A DNA stretch of 64,000 bases from UBA6168 sp965222975 (GCA_965222975.1 CBDCVJ010000042.1:223141-287140); one strand, 5' to 3'. Numbered from the stretch's first letter, positions 10,779-19,922 are shown. Translations and numbers: made by a program. Notes: a model not told the origin generated them from the sequence alone.

Positions 10779-11698
10779 AAAAAAGTCCAAGCAACAACTC
10801 GACTTTTTTTATTCCCCTGTCCCATTTCAATTGTCCTTACTTCAACCACCTTTGCTTTTTTCAGTGATTTATATACCCCTTTTAAATTCGACTCTTTTGA
10901 AATCAAAGTGGAAAACCAAAAGCAGGCATCACTGAATTGTTTGCTTTCCTTTATCATCTCCCGAACAAATTTTGCCTCGCCACCTTCGTACCATATTTCT
11001 TTATTTTTTCCTCCAAAATTCAATATGGGTTTATTTATTTTTTTCTGTTTTAAATTTTTTAATTTTCGAATGGATGCAGCTTGTGCTTCTTCTGCAGAAG
11101 CATGAAAAGGAGGGTTGCAAATGGATACATCAAAGCGCTCCCCTTTTTGAATTATATTATTAAAAAAATGGGCTGGATTATTTTGCAACCTAATTTCTAT
11201 GCAATTATTTAATGCAGGGTTTAATTCGATTATTTTATTGGCTGATTCAATTGCAATTGGATCAATATCGCTTCCGACAAATGACCAACCATATTCTTTA
11301 TTTCCAATAATCGGGTAAACACAATTTGCTCCAACGCCAATGTCGAGGCATTTTATTTTATTTCCGGTCGGTATTTTTCCCTTATTTTTTTCACCTAATA
11401 AATCAGCCATATAATGGATATAATCTGCCCTGCCCGGAATGGGTGGGCATAAATAACCATTGGGAATATCCCAATAATCAATGCCGTAATAATGCTGCAA
11501 CAATGCCTTGTTCAACATCTTCACCGCTGCTGGGTCAAAAAAATTAATGGACTCGTCGTTGTATTTATTTAAATGGACATGAGGAGCTAACGCAGGGCAA
11601 GTTTTAATTAATTGCTGAAAATCATAGCGATGGCAGTGCTTGTTGTGCGGATGTAATTTTGACTTTCCTTTTAGGCGATATTCTATATTGGTCGGCAT
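10736..11698 (-). CDS. rlmF: 23S rRNA (adenine(1618)-N6)-methyltransferase RlmF
   Basis: The 320-residue protein matches RlmF (YbiN). It has the N-terminal LHPHNKHCHRYDFQQL block, FFDPAAVKMLNKALL, the conserved YWDIPNGYLCPPIPGRADYI, a SAM-binding segment (CLDIGVGANCVYPIIG) and the catalytic NPPF motif in SICNPPFHASAEEA. It methylates A1618 of 23S rRNA using S-adenosylmethionine. It lies downstream of the two rhodanese-like lipoprotein genes on the same strand and may be read through from them. Its stop lies inside the inverted repeat at 10691-10778. Length and motifs are as expected for the family. Confidence 0.95.
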   Translation of the reverse strand: MPTNIEYRLKGKSKLHPHNKHCHRYDFQQLIKTCPALAPHVHLNKYNDESINFFDPAAVKMLNKALLQHYYGIDYWDIPNGYLCPPIPGRADYIHYMADLLGEKNKGKIPTGNKIKCLDIGVGANCVYPIIGNKEYGWSFVGSDIDPIAIESANKIIELNPALNNCIEIRLQNNPAHFFNNIIQKGERFDVSICNPPFHASAEEAQAASIRKLKNLKQKKINKPILNFGGKNKEIWYEGGEAKFVREMIKESKQFSDACFWFSTLISKESNLKGVYKSLKKAKVVEVRTIEMGQGNKKSRVVAWTFFNARSQRAQGDVKR

Positions 11699-11764
11699 GT
11701 GGAATGGTTGAAGAGTTTGACTTAAAAAAAGCGAATAGGTCTGATTTTTTTCAACAATTAATTA

Positions 11765-12346
11765 TCAACACCCCTCCTCCTCTTCCACTTTTTTCTTTTT
11801 TGGTTTCGGCTTTGGCACAATTACTTTTTTCACCACTGGCTTTGGTTTTCCAGCTTCCAATTCTTTTCTGTGTTTTTCTTTTGCTTCGTTAAATACAACG
11901 GCAAAATCATAATTCGCTTTTTCGGGAACGCCACCGATTTCAGCAGTCGATACCTTTACATTTTCAAATCCTAATTGTGTGAGTAATAACCAAACATCAT
12001 TGGCCTGCGCATTCGTATCACCATAAAGCAAGACGAATTCTTTGCTCTGCATTAATTCTATATTTTCTTTTTCCAATAAATCAACTATTGGAATGTTAAT
12101 AGCATTGTCCATAGGGTTTTGTTCAGAAATGGCAGGCGACCGCAGATCAATAAATGTAAAATTGTCTTTATGGTCATCAATAAATTGCGCATATCCCTCT
12201 TCTGACAAAATATAATCAGTGGCAGTCACTTTTTTCAAGGCTTCTTCTGGTGTCAGTTTAAAAGTAAGCGTTGATTTTTTTTGGCAACCAATAAAAAATA
12301 AACCAATCAAAAAAATCGGTAAAATATATTGTGTTATTTTTTTCAT
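11765..12346 (-). CDS. Rhodanese-fold lipoprotein without catalytic Cys, C-terminal EEEEGC tail
   Basis: This is a 193-residue lipoprotein. I use the ATG at 12346 (MKKITQY) because it gives a clean SPII signal with lipobox IGC; an upstream ATG at 12373 would add nine residues. A rhodanese-like domain follows (TFIDLRSPAISEQNP, INIPIVDLLEKEN, GFENVKV). At the expected active-site loop the sequence is LLYGDTNAQAND, with no Cys. The tail is a Lys/Pro-rich linker ending VEEEEGC. The upstream neighbour at 12400-13023 has the same tail. Both follow the molybdoenzyme operon, which suggests a periplasmic role in sulfur transfer or redox sensing. The function is inferred, and the usual sulfurtransferase reaction is doubtful. 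Confidence 0.75.
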   Translation of the reverse strand: MKKITQYILPIFLIGLFFIGCQKKSTLTFKLTPEEALKKVTATDYILSEEGYAQFIDDHKDNFTFIDLRSPAISEQNPMDNAINIPIVDLLEKENIELMQSKEFVLLYGDTNAQANDVWLLLTQLGFENVKVSTAEIGGVPEKANYDFAVVFNEAKEKHRKELEAGKPKPVVKKVIVPKPKPKKKKVEEEEGC

Positions 12347-12399
12347 TTCATTTATTTTAAAAATAAAATTCACCTTTCACAGTTTTGCATTTTGCATTA

Positions 12400-13023
12400 C
12401 TAACACCCTTCCTCTTCCTCCACGATTTTCTTTTTCGGTTTTACCTGAATTGTTTTCTTCTCCGCTACGGGCTGTCGAATTACCTCATATTTTTCAGGCG
12501 CCAGTTGTCCCGAGCCTCCAATAAAATATTGGCAAACGGCTTTTCTAAAATTGTACAATTCTATTTCCTCTGCTGAAGCTGTCGCATCTGGTTTAGGTGG
12601 ATTAAGGATGTTTTCCGCCCAACGATTTAATCCGCCCTGCATCACATATGCATTTTGGCAACCGGTACGTCGTGCTATCATCCATGCATTGGCAGCAGCT
12701 AAATCATCATTGGAGTAAAAAACGACCATGTAGCGCTCACAGTCGAGCAACGATTGGTTTTCTGCATCCAATAATTTTTCAAAAGGAATATTCAATGCTC
12801 CGGGCAACGCAAAGGCATCATACGCACCATGATCACGAACATCAACCAAACGCAGACTGGGGTCTTGATTGATGATCCAATCGGCGACCTGTTCGGGGCT
12901 GGTGTAGCGTTCATTATTGGTCAGGTCGAGGAGGAGTTGTCCAGGGGTCAAGTCATTTTTGGGTTGCTCATTTGCGCAGCCAAAAATCAAAATCAATGTG
13001 AGGAGAAAAAGGAATTGTTTCAT
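12400..13023 (-). CDS. Rhodanese-fold lipoprotein without catalytic Cys, C-terminal EEEEGC tail (paralogue)
   Basis: This is a 207-residue lipoprotein with lipobox FGC at residue 16. The rhodanese-like domain (LRLVDVRDHGAYDAFALPGA, LNIPFEKLL, YVMQGGLNRWAENIL) is clearer than in its neighbour. The active-site loop reads VVFYSNDDLAAANAW, again without Cys, although three other Cys occur in the protein. The tail KPKKKIVEEEEGC matches that of the gene at 11765-12346 in both charge pattern and final Gly-Cys. It lies about 330 bases downstream of the NrfD gene on the same strand, separated by a palindromic element. Confidence 0.8.
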   Translation of the reverse strand: MKQFLFLLTLILIFGCANEQPKNDLTPGQLLLDLTNNERYTSPEQVADWIINQDPSLRLVDVRDHGAYDAFALPGALNIPFEKLLDAENQSLLDCERYMVVFYSNDDLAAANAWMIARRTGCQNAYVMQGGLNRWAENILNPPKPDATASAEEIELYNFRKAVCQYFIGGSGQLAPEKYEVIRQPVAEKKTIQVKPKKKIVEEEEGC

Positions 13024-13109
13024 TGTTTATTTGTAACTATGGTACCTTGGACTCAAGCTACGATAGCTACGTTTATTTTACTATTGTTGTAGTCTATCTA
13101 CAATGGTCA

Positions 13110-13334
13110 AGGGCTATCTCATAAGTCCGTTCGGTGAATCAATTTGCTAAATCTCAAAGATTTAGTAAATTTAAAATCAGTGATTTAGGGAGTGAAGAAA
13201 AATAACATACCGATTTGTTAAGGTTTATGTTTAAATTGAGTTTTACTAAATCTCCAAGATTTAGCAAAACCAGTAGGCTTATCGATTTACTAAATTTTTA
13301 AAATTTAGCAAATCGGGACTTATGAGGCAGCTCC
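13110..13334. repeat. Nested palindromic element, family I (terminal arms with CTCATAAGTCC)
   Basis: The outer arms at about 13110-13129 and 13314-13334 are imperfect reverse complements (core CTCATAAGTCC / GGGACTTATGAG). Inside are several smaller palindromes built on AAATCT-N-AGATTTAG. A second copy with the same ends lies at 54775-55062. It fills most of the gap between the NrfD gene and the rhodanese genes. Confidence 0.8.
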
Positions 13335-13350
13335 TAACTCTTAAATATTT

Positions 13351-14286
13351 TCAATACAAATACCTCGTCATCTCTCCGGCTTCAACAATAAAGTAACGGA
13401 ATAAAAACCCGCCCACCAAAATAAGCAAAGCTGGCAGCATGACCGGGATTTTCATGCCCCGTAACTTTAATATTTCCAACAAAGCAGGAAGCACTAAACC
13501 CAATAGCACAACAAAACCCCAAAACGGAAAGGTATATTTCCCTCCGAGGAACAAATGTGCTGCTTCGACTTGCACCGCTGGTCCTGCCATATAACCCATG
13601 AACATATGCACAATCAGGAACAAAACAATGATCGATAGGCCAAGAGTAGTTTTGGTAAAAAAACGTTGTTCTCGTTGTTCCTGGGAGAGCCACATAATCG
13701 TCGCTGCACCTGTCGTTAGGCCATAGGCGAGGAACATCGGGCCGAGGACAGAAGTATTCCACAAAGGTCTTGCATTAAACGCCGACAATAAAATACCTGT
13801 GTAAATACCTAAACTGACCGCAAGGAAAATGAGCGCCCAGGCAAATACTTTTCGGTAGGCAATCACCCATTTTTCAATGGTTCTTAAAAACCCGATTTTC
13901 CAATCCCAGCCAGGCATCAAATCTTTCATCCAACTGCCTGCCCAAAGAAATGACAGGGGTGTGATGAATAGTAGTATCCACGACCCAAAAGACATCGGCG
14001 ATTCGATGCGGAAAGTGGTATAGAGTTGCCAGAAATACAATTTGTGCTTTAAATCATAAAACAGGCAAATCAAAGCCACTACCAACCCAAAAGGCGCCAC
14101 AAACGTCGCCCATTTCATTCCTTTCGACATCGGTTTATCGGCGATGGCGTACCAAGCTGTAAAAAATAAAATACCTGCCGCCAAACCGCCCATAAACAAA
14201 TCAAGGGCGATGGGCCAGTGCCACACGTGAAGGTGAGGGTCGATGCCTGGAATGTTGCGGCCACTGATGATGAGTTCTTCTTGCAT
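13351..14286 (-). CDS. NrfD/PsrC-type quinone-reactive membrane subunit
   Basis: The 311-residue protein is mostly hydrophobic, with about eight membrane segments. It carries the pattern of NrfD/PsrC: WHWPIALDLFMGGLAAGILFF near the N-terminus, AFNARPLWNTSVLGPMFLAYG in the middle and a conserved late EAAH. It should be the quinol-binding anchor that passes electrons to the adjacent ferredoxin subunit and then to the molybdoenzyme, or the reverse. It is the third gene of the minus-strand set and lies 70 bases after the ferredoxin gene. Confidence 0.92.
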   Translation of the reverse strand: MQEELIISGRNIPGIDPHLHVWHWPIALDLFMGGLAAGILFFTAWYAIADKPMSKGMKWATFVAPFGLVVALICLFYDLKHKLYFWQLYTTFRIESPMSFGSWILLFITPLSFLWAGSWMKDLMPGWDWKIGFLRTIEKWVIAYRKVFAWALIFLAVSLGIYTGILLSAFNARPLWNTSVLGPMFLAYGLTTGAATIMWLSQEQREQRFFTKTTLGLSIIVLFLIVHMFMGYMAGPAVQVEAAHLFLGGKYTFPFWGFVVLLGLVLPALLEILKLRGMKIPVMLPALLILVGGFLFRYFIVEAGEMTRYLY

Positions 14287-14309
14287 TTTGATATTAGCTA
14301 TTGGCCTTT

Positions 14310-14357
14310 GGCTGTTGGCTGTTGGCTAAATGCCGTCAGCCAATAGCCAACAGCCTT
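14310..14357. repeat. Short palindromic repeat between NrfD and ferredoxin genes
   Basis: Tandem TTGGCTGTTGGCT on one side pairs with AGCCAATAGCCAACAGCC on the other and forms a hairpin between two co-directional genes. A related fragment (GCTATTGGCAATTAGCTGTTGGC) lies near 41345. Confidence 0.6.
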
Positions 14358-14358
14358 T

Positions 14359-14892
14359 TCAAATTAAATAATAGACTTGGGGCTTCGTTCCTGCCTCAGG
14401 TGCCAGCACTTTGTATTTCCGTGTTTTCAGTTTCTTTGAAATTTCACTCGATGGGTCTTCAATATCCCCAAAGTACATGCACTTGGTCGGGCAGACAGAT
14501 ACGCAAGCGGTCTGCTGCCCTTTCCGCACCCGATGAATGCAAAACGTGCATTTGTCCACATATCCCTCTGGGTGAAAATACCTCGCATCGTATGGGCAAC
14601 TCTCTATACAAGCCCCACAGCCTATACATTTATCATGATCCACCAATACGATGCCTCCCTCGGCGATGTGACTTGAGCCTGTTGGGCAACAACGCACACA
14701 CGGGGCATTGTCGCAGTGGTTACAGCGTTCCGAGCGCAACTCCAAGGTCAAGTCGGGATAGGTGCCGGAAACTGTTTCCGTCACCCAGTCACGGCAGTAG
14801 CCTATGGGCACGTTATTCTCCAGTTGGCAAGCGACAACGCAGTCGCTGCAGCCGACACATTTTTTGGTGTCTATGGCCATTGCGTATCTCAT
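14359..14892 (-). CDS. 4Fe-4S ferredoxin subunit of molybdopterin oxidoreductase (PsrB/PhsB-like)
   Basis: The 177-residue protein has the four Cys clusters of the DmsB/PsrB/NrfC electron-transfer subunits: CVGCSDCVVAC, CNHCDNAPCVRCCP, CIGCGACIESCP and CTFCIHR followed by CVSVCP. This predicts four [4Fe-4S] centres. There is no signal peptide, so it is probably carried across the membrane with the Tat-targeted catalytic subunit. It should relay electrons between the NrfD-type anchor and the catalytic subunit encoded on either side. Confidence 0.95.
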   Translation of the reverse strand: MRYAMAIDTKKCVGCSDCVVACQLENNVPIGYCRDWVTETVSGTYPDLTLELRSERCNHCDNAPCVRCCPTGSSHIAEGGIVLVDHDKCIGCGACIESCPYDARYFHPEGYVDKCTFCIHRVRKGQQTACVSVCPTKCMYFGDIEDPSSEISKKLKTRKYKVLAPEAGTKPQVYYLI

Positions 14893-14906
14893 GATTCGCA
14901 GGTTTA

Positions 14907-15046
14907 TTTGTCATCCCGAAGGGATCTGTTCACGCTACTTTTGTCATCCCTGAAGGGGATCTGCTACGCCAAATGTGCTTTCTTTAAAGCTACTGCACTT
15001 GGCTTCCCACTTGACGTTGCAGTTTCCCTAACGGGAATGACAAAAG
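14907..15046. repeat. Palindromic element with GTCATCCC ends
   Basis: It begins TTTGTCATCCCGAAGGGATC, repeats a similar unit at 14940, and closes with ACGGGAATGACAAAA. The outer ends are reverse complements. A related hairpin lies at 33328-33415. It separates the molybdoenzyme and ferredoxin genes. Confidence 0.7.
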
Positions 15047-15064
15047 GGCGTGGAGTTTCATTTC

Positions 15065-17290
15065 TTACATCTCTACTACTTCTGGTTTTTCTTTTAAAAA
15101 CGTCACAAAGTTTCCTCTAAGCCCCGTACCACCCATGATCGGATCAACGGGCACATTCGTAATCATTTCCGAATCACTTGCCCCTTTGCCGAAGGCCTTG
15201 GTCAACCGCTTATCGCTGTGCCCAAAGCCATGCACCATGTAAACTGAATCCCAGCGAATGCGCTCGGTTATGCGCACTTTGATTGGGAAAGTCGTCACAG
15301 CACCATCTTGATTTTTCAACCAAATTTTTTGGCCATTGTGCAAGCGCCAGATCTTCGCCACTTTAGGATTTATCCATACATTATTTTCGTCCATCAAATC
15401 CGTCAGGTTGGCATTATTGGCTGTTCGGCTGAAGGTGTGCATCGGCGCACGCCCATAGATCAGGCGGTAAAAATTGTTGGGTGGTTGTGGGTGTGCAGTA
15501 TAATTTGGTAAAGGGTCAAAGCCAAGGTTTTTCAGTGCGTTTGAATAGAATTCGATCTTCCCAGATGGGGTATTGAACTGCAGGTTTTCGTCTTCTTTCA
15601 AATAAAGGGGGCGACTTTTACGCTCGAATTTTTTCACCCCTATTTTCTTCATTTCTTCTAAAGAACTGCCTACTTGTTTCAATTGCCAATCCAGTGTGTC
15701 ACTGTATTTTTCATAATCGAAATATTCCTCTAAGCCAAGTCGTTTGCCCAATTCCTTAGCCATCCAATCGGCTGGTTTTGAGTCACCTAATGGCTCGGCC
15801 GCAGGCATTCGCAGAGCAATAAATGGCTCTCGGTTTGGCGACGTGCGAATGCTGTCATAGCGTTCCAAATAGGTACATTCAGGCAACACCACATCAGCAT
15901 AACCTGTAATTTCCATTGGCATGGTATCCACCACAGCAATAAACTCAACATTATCGACCGCTTCGAGGAATCTGTCTGTTTGCGGCAAGGTCAATGGTAG
16001 GTTGGTTCCCGAAACGAGCCAGCCTTTCAATTGATGTTCTTTACTCTCATCTGGAATAGAGGCTTCAATGAATGCATTGGAAACCGCCAATCCCGCCAAT
16101 GGATATTTTCCATCATGCATATCCCGCCACGACCATTTTGGTTTTGGATAAGGTGGATGCGGGTAGCTCGGTACAGACATTTTCTCAGAGAAAAAATAAC
16201 CACCTCTCCTACCCCATGCCCCCAACAACGCATTCAAAATAGCAATAGCCCGAGAGCGCTGTGTATCATCGCCGTACCAAGTCACATGGCGACCTGGATG
16301 TATGATGGCAGCTGGTGCGGCAGCAGCCATCAGGTGAGCTGTTTTTCGAATCACATCAGGCTTGATGGTCGTAATGCCATATGCCCATTCAGGGGTCATG
16401 CGGCGGACGTGGTGTTTCAATCGATCAAAACCAGAGGCATATTTTTCGACGTATTTTTTATCGTATAAATCCTCTTCAATTAGCACATGAATCCAAGCAA
16501 GTAGCAAAGCCAAATCAGTAGCAGGTTTAATGGGCAACCAATATTTTGATTTACTCGCCACTGTCGAATAGCGAGGGTCAACGGTGATGATGTCTGCCCC
16601 CCGATCAATGGCATCAGACATTTCCTGCACCTGACTGTTGTGCATATTTTCGCCCAAATGAGACCCAATTAAAACAAGGCAATTGGTGTCTCGAATATCG
16701 GTCGGTTCAGGAGAACCGAGGGTTGTTCCATAGGTCGCTTTCCAGGCCACTTCCCGTGGTCCACGGCATTGCGCATACGATGGGGCGACAATGTTGGAAG
16801 AACCATACGCCTTCAGCAAATGCCCAAAATGCTTACCCGACGAACCATGGTTGAACAATGCAAACGACTCGGGCCCATATTTGCCCTTGATTTCTTTCAT
16901 CTTGCTGGCGATGAGGTTGAGTGCCTCATCCCAGGTCGCTTTGCGGAAAGTTTGTTTGCCATTTTCCGTTACCCTGATGAGTGGTGAAGTCAGCCGATCA
17001 GGGTCGTGGTACATGCCCACGCCACCAGTACCACGGGGACAGAGCCGACCATTGCAATGAGGGTCATTGTCGTTGCCGATCACCTTGGCGATGATGCCTT
17101 TTTTGTCCTTTTCTACCCACCCGGCGCATTTCCAAAAACACACCTCGCAGTAGGTCGGCAGGCGTGGAAAATCGCCCATCAATAATGATTCGTATCTATT
17201 GGCTCGTAGCAATGAGTATGCACCCGTACCTAAGGTAATTCCCCCAAGGCCGAGTGCCGATATTTTGATAAAATCCCGTCTGGATGTCAT
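15065..17290 (-). CDS. Tat-exported molybdopterin oxidoreductase catalytic subunit (polysulfide/thiosulfate-reductase-like)
   Basis: The 741-residue protein starts with a Tat signal (SRRDFIKISALGLGG). A CxxCxxxC...C cluster (Cys48, Cys51, Cys55, Cys84) should bind one [4Fe-4S]. The molybdopterin domains follow, with Cys175 in SYAQCRGPRE at the position of the molybdenum ligand, as in PsrA/PhsA-type enzymes, and a C-terminal dinucleotide-binding domain (APMHTFSRTANN, VYMVHGFGHS). It heads a minus-strand set with the ferredoxin and NrfD genes, the classical three-subunit layout. Two rhodanese-fold lipoproteins downstream point to a sulfur compound as substrate (thiosulfate, polysulfide, tetrathionate or sulfite), but direction and substrate cannot be read from sequence. 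A CRP/FNR-type palindrome lies 119 bases upstream of the start. Confidence 0.92.
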   Translation of the reverse strand: MTSRRDFIKISALGLGGITLGTGAYSLLRANRYESLLMGDFPRLPTYCEVCFWKCAGWVEKDKKGIIAKVIGNDNDPHCNGRLCPRGTGGVGMYHDPDRLTSPLIRVTENGKQTFRKATWDEALNLIASKMKEIKGKYGPESFALFNHGSSGKHFGHLLKAYGSSNIVAPSYAQCRGPREVAWKATYGTTLGSPEPTDIRDTNCLVLIGSHLGENMHNSQVQEMSDAIDRGADIITVDPRYSTVASKSKYWLPIKPATDLALLLAWIHVLIEEDLYDKKYVEKYASGFDRLKHHVRRMTPEWAYGITTIKPDVIRKTAHLMAAAAPAAIIHPGRHVTWYGDDTQRSRAIAILNALLGAWGRRGGYFFSEKMSVPSYPHPPYPKPKWSWRDMHDGKYPLAGLAVSNAFIEASIPDESKEHQLKGWLVSGTNLPLTLPQTDRFLEAVDNVEFIAVVDTMPMEITGYADVVLPECTYLERYDSIRTSPNREPFIALRMPAAEPLGDSKPADWMAKELGKRLGLEEYFDYEKYSDTLDWQLKQVGSSLEEMKKIGVKKFERKSRPLYLKEDENLQFNTPSGKIEFYSNALKNLGFDPLPNYTAHPQPPNNFYRLIYGRAPMHTFSRTANNANLTDLMDENNVWINPKVAKIWRLHNGQKIWLKNQDGAVTTFPIKVRITERIRWDSVYMVHGFGHSDKRLTKAFGKGASDSEMITNVPVDPIMGGTGLRGNFVTFLKEKPEVVEM

Positions 17291-17408
17291 GATGTGAAAG
17301 GATAATTATTGTCTGGGTTAGGGTTGCAAAGAAGGGAATAAATGGTTGATATTCAGTGAGGTTTGTTAGTTTGGGGGGTGAGAAAGTTCAGGGGGAAATT
17401 GGGGGTTT

Positions 17409-17424
17409 TGTGATGGTTGTCACA
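17409..17424. promoter_or_regulatory. CRP/FNR-type palindrome TGTGATGGTTGTCACA
   Basis: It is an exact TGTGA-N6-TCACA inverted repeat (core TGAT-N4-GTCA), 119 bases upstream of the molybdoenzyme start. It is the best of seven intergenic sites of this type in the window. A CRP/FNR-family activator probably binds here and controls the operon. Confidence 0.65.
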
Positions 17425-17774
17425 GCATGGAGATTTAGCCCTGCCAGGCTTGGCAGTTGTAAACTGCTTGGTGGTGTCTCGTCCTAAAATAGGTTTACAC
17501 CGTTAATTGATAGTTACAAACTAAGCTTTTTGTGCGTTACAAGTTGTGCTTTGTTAAACTAGAGGAAATAGAAAATTAATTTTTTGTTCTTTCTTGCAAA
17601 ATCGATTATTTTAGTTTGCAACTGAAAGGCTATCTCTGGAGGAGTATATTCACATTAGGTACATTTTGGATAGAGAATTTAAGAGGGACATTTAATCCAT
17701 CGGAGTAATAATTGAAATCTTCTTCTGTTTTGTAAATAAATAACATATGACAACACATTTTTATCGTAACATAT

Positions 17775-17782
17775 TAACTTTG
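17775..17782 (+). promoter_or_regulatory. Bacteroidota-type -7 box TAACTTTG
   Basis: TAACTTTG fits the TAnnTTTG -7 consensus of Bacteroidota promoters and lies 31 bases upstream of the ATG at 17813. I do not see a clear -33 TTG, so the call is tentative. Confidence 0.4.
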
Positions 17783-17812
17783 CGATAATATCACTTAATA
17801 AGTTAAAAACGT

Positions 17813-19313
17813 ATGAATATAGCGACCTATATAGTACCCATTTCAAAAGGTGGTGAGTTAGTCGAAATGTTATTGCATGAAGAATTTGGTATAAGTAAAA
17901 AACATTCTAAAGAATTATTCAAATCCTCTGTAAAAGCTCACTTTGACAAACTGAAAGATTCAACTTATTTACTGGTTGAGTCCAATTATGTTGACAAAGT
18001 TTTTCGAGATAGCTTTTATCACTACTACTCATCTAAATTAAACTATTACAGGCGAAACTGTGTTAGAATTTCGGTTTTTGAAGGAGAAATTGAAGATTCT
18101 GACTTTTCGGATGAAGACAAATTGCCTGATCTTCAAGAAAAATACAGAGGGTTCTTTGTTTTACGACCAACACAACCATTTGTTATTGGAAGAAGTATCT
18201 TATCACCTAAAATGCTCAATGAAAACCATTTTCAATGCTGCACGTCTAATTTTAGTACAACAGCAAATGGCATAAAATTCACGGTTAACGGATTTCCTCA
18301 TTCCTCACAAGATACTGAAACCATTACATGTGCTGAAACTTCATTATGGGCTATGATGGAATATTTTGGAAATAAATATCCTGAATATAAGCCAGTTTTA
18401 CCATCTAAAATCATAAAAACTCATTAATAGAGTCTCATCTGAACGTCAGGTTCCTTCTAAAGGCTTGAACATAGCACAAATGGCATTTGCGATGAGAAAG
18501 TTTGGATTTGGCACTCGAGTATATAGTAGTGATCAATATTCGAATTTCAATTCAATACTAAGTTGTTATGTAGAAAGCGGTATTCCTCTAATTGTTGCAA
18601 TGATTAACGATACTGGAAGTGTAGCCCACGCACTTATTTGTATTGGACATGAAAAAATCAGACCTGATCATATTGATTCCTTAGAGCCTACATGGGAAAT
18701 AACAAAAAGAAGAATCTTTATCTACGATTATGATTCTATTAATAAAGATTTTATTTTTGTCGATGACAATCAGCCAGTCTATCAAAGAGCCACCTTAACC
18801 AACCCAGCCATACACTATTCCCATTCTGATTGGCACACTTGTAAGCTCAGGTATTTCATCGTACCATTATACACTAAGATTTATCTGGAGGCAGTTGAAG
18901 CAAGGAACTATATCCTAAACTTCTTAGTTCAAGGCCCAGAACCACTTAAAAATGATTCTGAGATTGTCCTAAGGTTCTATTTAGCTTCAAGTCGTTCTTT
19001 CAAAGATGAAGTAGCAAAGAAATCCAACCTACAAGAAGAATTAAAAGGTTGGCTTATGGAAACAATGATGCCGAAATTCATTTGGGTAGCTGAAATTAGT
19101 ACCAAAGAATTGATTAAGTCGAAAATGGCAAATGGTTTGATTATTATAGATGCGACAGAAGCTAATATCTACTATAATAAACCTTTGATTTTGGCAACTT
19201 ATCAAGACAAATTAGTTGCATTTGACGAATCAAAAGGTTCTTTGGCTTCTAACGATTTACCTTTGCAACCTTTTGCAACCTTCGAACAAAATTTAAATGC
19301 ATTTGACATATGA
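17813..19313 (+). CDS. Papain-fold-like (C39-type) protein of unknown function, one apparent frameshift
   Basis: Two open frames, 17813-18427 and about 18417-19313, join without loss if one base is removed from the run of five A at about 18412-18417; the read-through then continues LINRVSSERQ into GLNIAQMAFAM. The joined protein has about 499 residues. Around residue 173 it has TCAETSLWAMMEYFG, then SVAHALICIGHE, then FVDDNQPVYQ. This order of Cys, His and Asp is that of papain-fold bacteriocin-type peptidases (C39 and relatives). There is no signal peptide. It is visibly AT-richer than its neighbours and its stop overlaps the next start (ATGA), so it forms a two-gene unit. It may be an accessory or defence-type gene. 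I do not recognise a named family. Confidence 0.6.
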
Positions 19314-19507
19314 TTAAAAGAATAAGTAAAACGGAAGCCATAAAAGCAAAATTAAAAAAAGAAGGAAAGGTGACCTATCTTAATAAAGCTAAGCACATCA
19401 AAGCAATAGACTCTATGAATCGTCAACTAGAAGAAGCGAGGAGAGAGTACCAAATCAAAGATAGGAATTCACAAATGAGTGCCGCTAAAGTTATTCTTAA
19501 CGCTTAA
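19310..19507 (+). CDS. Small basic partner protein, unknown function
   Basis: The 65-residue protein starts at the ATG that overlaps the previous stop by 4 bases, so it is translated with it. It is rich in Lys, Arg and Glu and looks largely helical (IDSMNRQLEEARREYQIKDR), with no membrane segment. The composition would suit a small binding partner or immunity factor of the papain-fold-like protein. That role is only inferred from coupling. Confidence 0.6.
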   Translation: MIKRISKTEAIKAKLKKEGKVTYLNKAKHIKAIDSMNRQLEEARREYQIKDRNSQMSAAKVILNA

Positions 19508-19526
19508 AGTTTTAATTACTTGAGTC

Positions 19527-19600
19527 GTTGCAAGTTTAGCGCAGCGCAACTTGCAACGCCCTCAACAGGCAGTTTGCAACTGCTAAGCCCAGCAGGGCTA
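19527..19600. repeat. Dispersed repeat with GTTGCAAGTT hairpin
   Basis: GTTGCAAGTT at 19527-19536 pairs with AACTTGCAAC at 19548-19557 and may end the two-gene unit before it. The following CAGTTTGCAACTGCTAAGCC and AGCAGGGC recur in part near 17440 and at 21743-21795, so it is a dispersed repeat. Confidence 0.55.
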
Positions 19601-19625
19601 AAAGTTCAAACATCTATCCATTCAT

Positions 19626-19922
19626 TCATAATCGCTCCTCCCAAATAGCTGGATTTCTGCTGGCATGGAAAATAGCCAACACAAGAATCGTATCCTCCTG
19701 AATTTCAAAGATGATGATATGCGGAAAGCGTTTTAATACACACTTACGAATGTTATCTTTTACAATGGGAAAGCGGATGGGATGTTCCCAGACGGTTTTC
19801 ATGAAGGTCTGCAATTCCCGGGCGAATTCCTTTCCTAATCGGTGGCGTTTTTAGTCATAGTATTCAACAGCATCCCACAATTCTTCCTCCGCCAATTCGT
19901 GGAGTTCAAGGTTGTAGATCAT
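19626..19922 (-). pseudogene. RelE/ParE-type toxin gene with an in-frame stop
   Basis: From an ATG at 19920-19922 the minus strand reads MIYNLELHELAEEELWDAVEYYD, then a TAA at 19851-19853, then KRHRLGKEFARELQTFMK and on to ASRNPAIWEERL in the same frame. The complete frame is 98 codons, the usual size and order for a ParE/RelE-family toxin, and HEL, EEEL, YY and LGKEF are typical. The stop falls just after the YYD motif. The start overlaps the end of the antitoxin gene, the normal layout. The toxin is therefore probably inactive unless the stop is a sequencing error. Confidence 0.75.

Larger units (their letters stand above)
17291..17812. other. Intergenic stretch between the molybdoenzyme operon and the AT-rich island
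   Basis: It holds a CRP/FNR-type palindrome (17409-17424), a small hairpin with CTGCCAGGCTTGGCAG near 17440 that matches fragments of a dispersed repeat, and the promoter of the next gene. No gene is seen. Confidence 0.6.

Noticed and set aside
17813..19313. Programmed frameshifting in the papain-fold-like gene
   Set aside because: The shift lies in a run of five A with no known slippery context, and five other genes or gene remnants show the same one-base excess, so error or decay is more likely.
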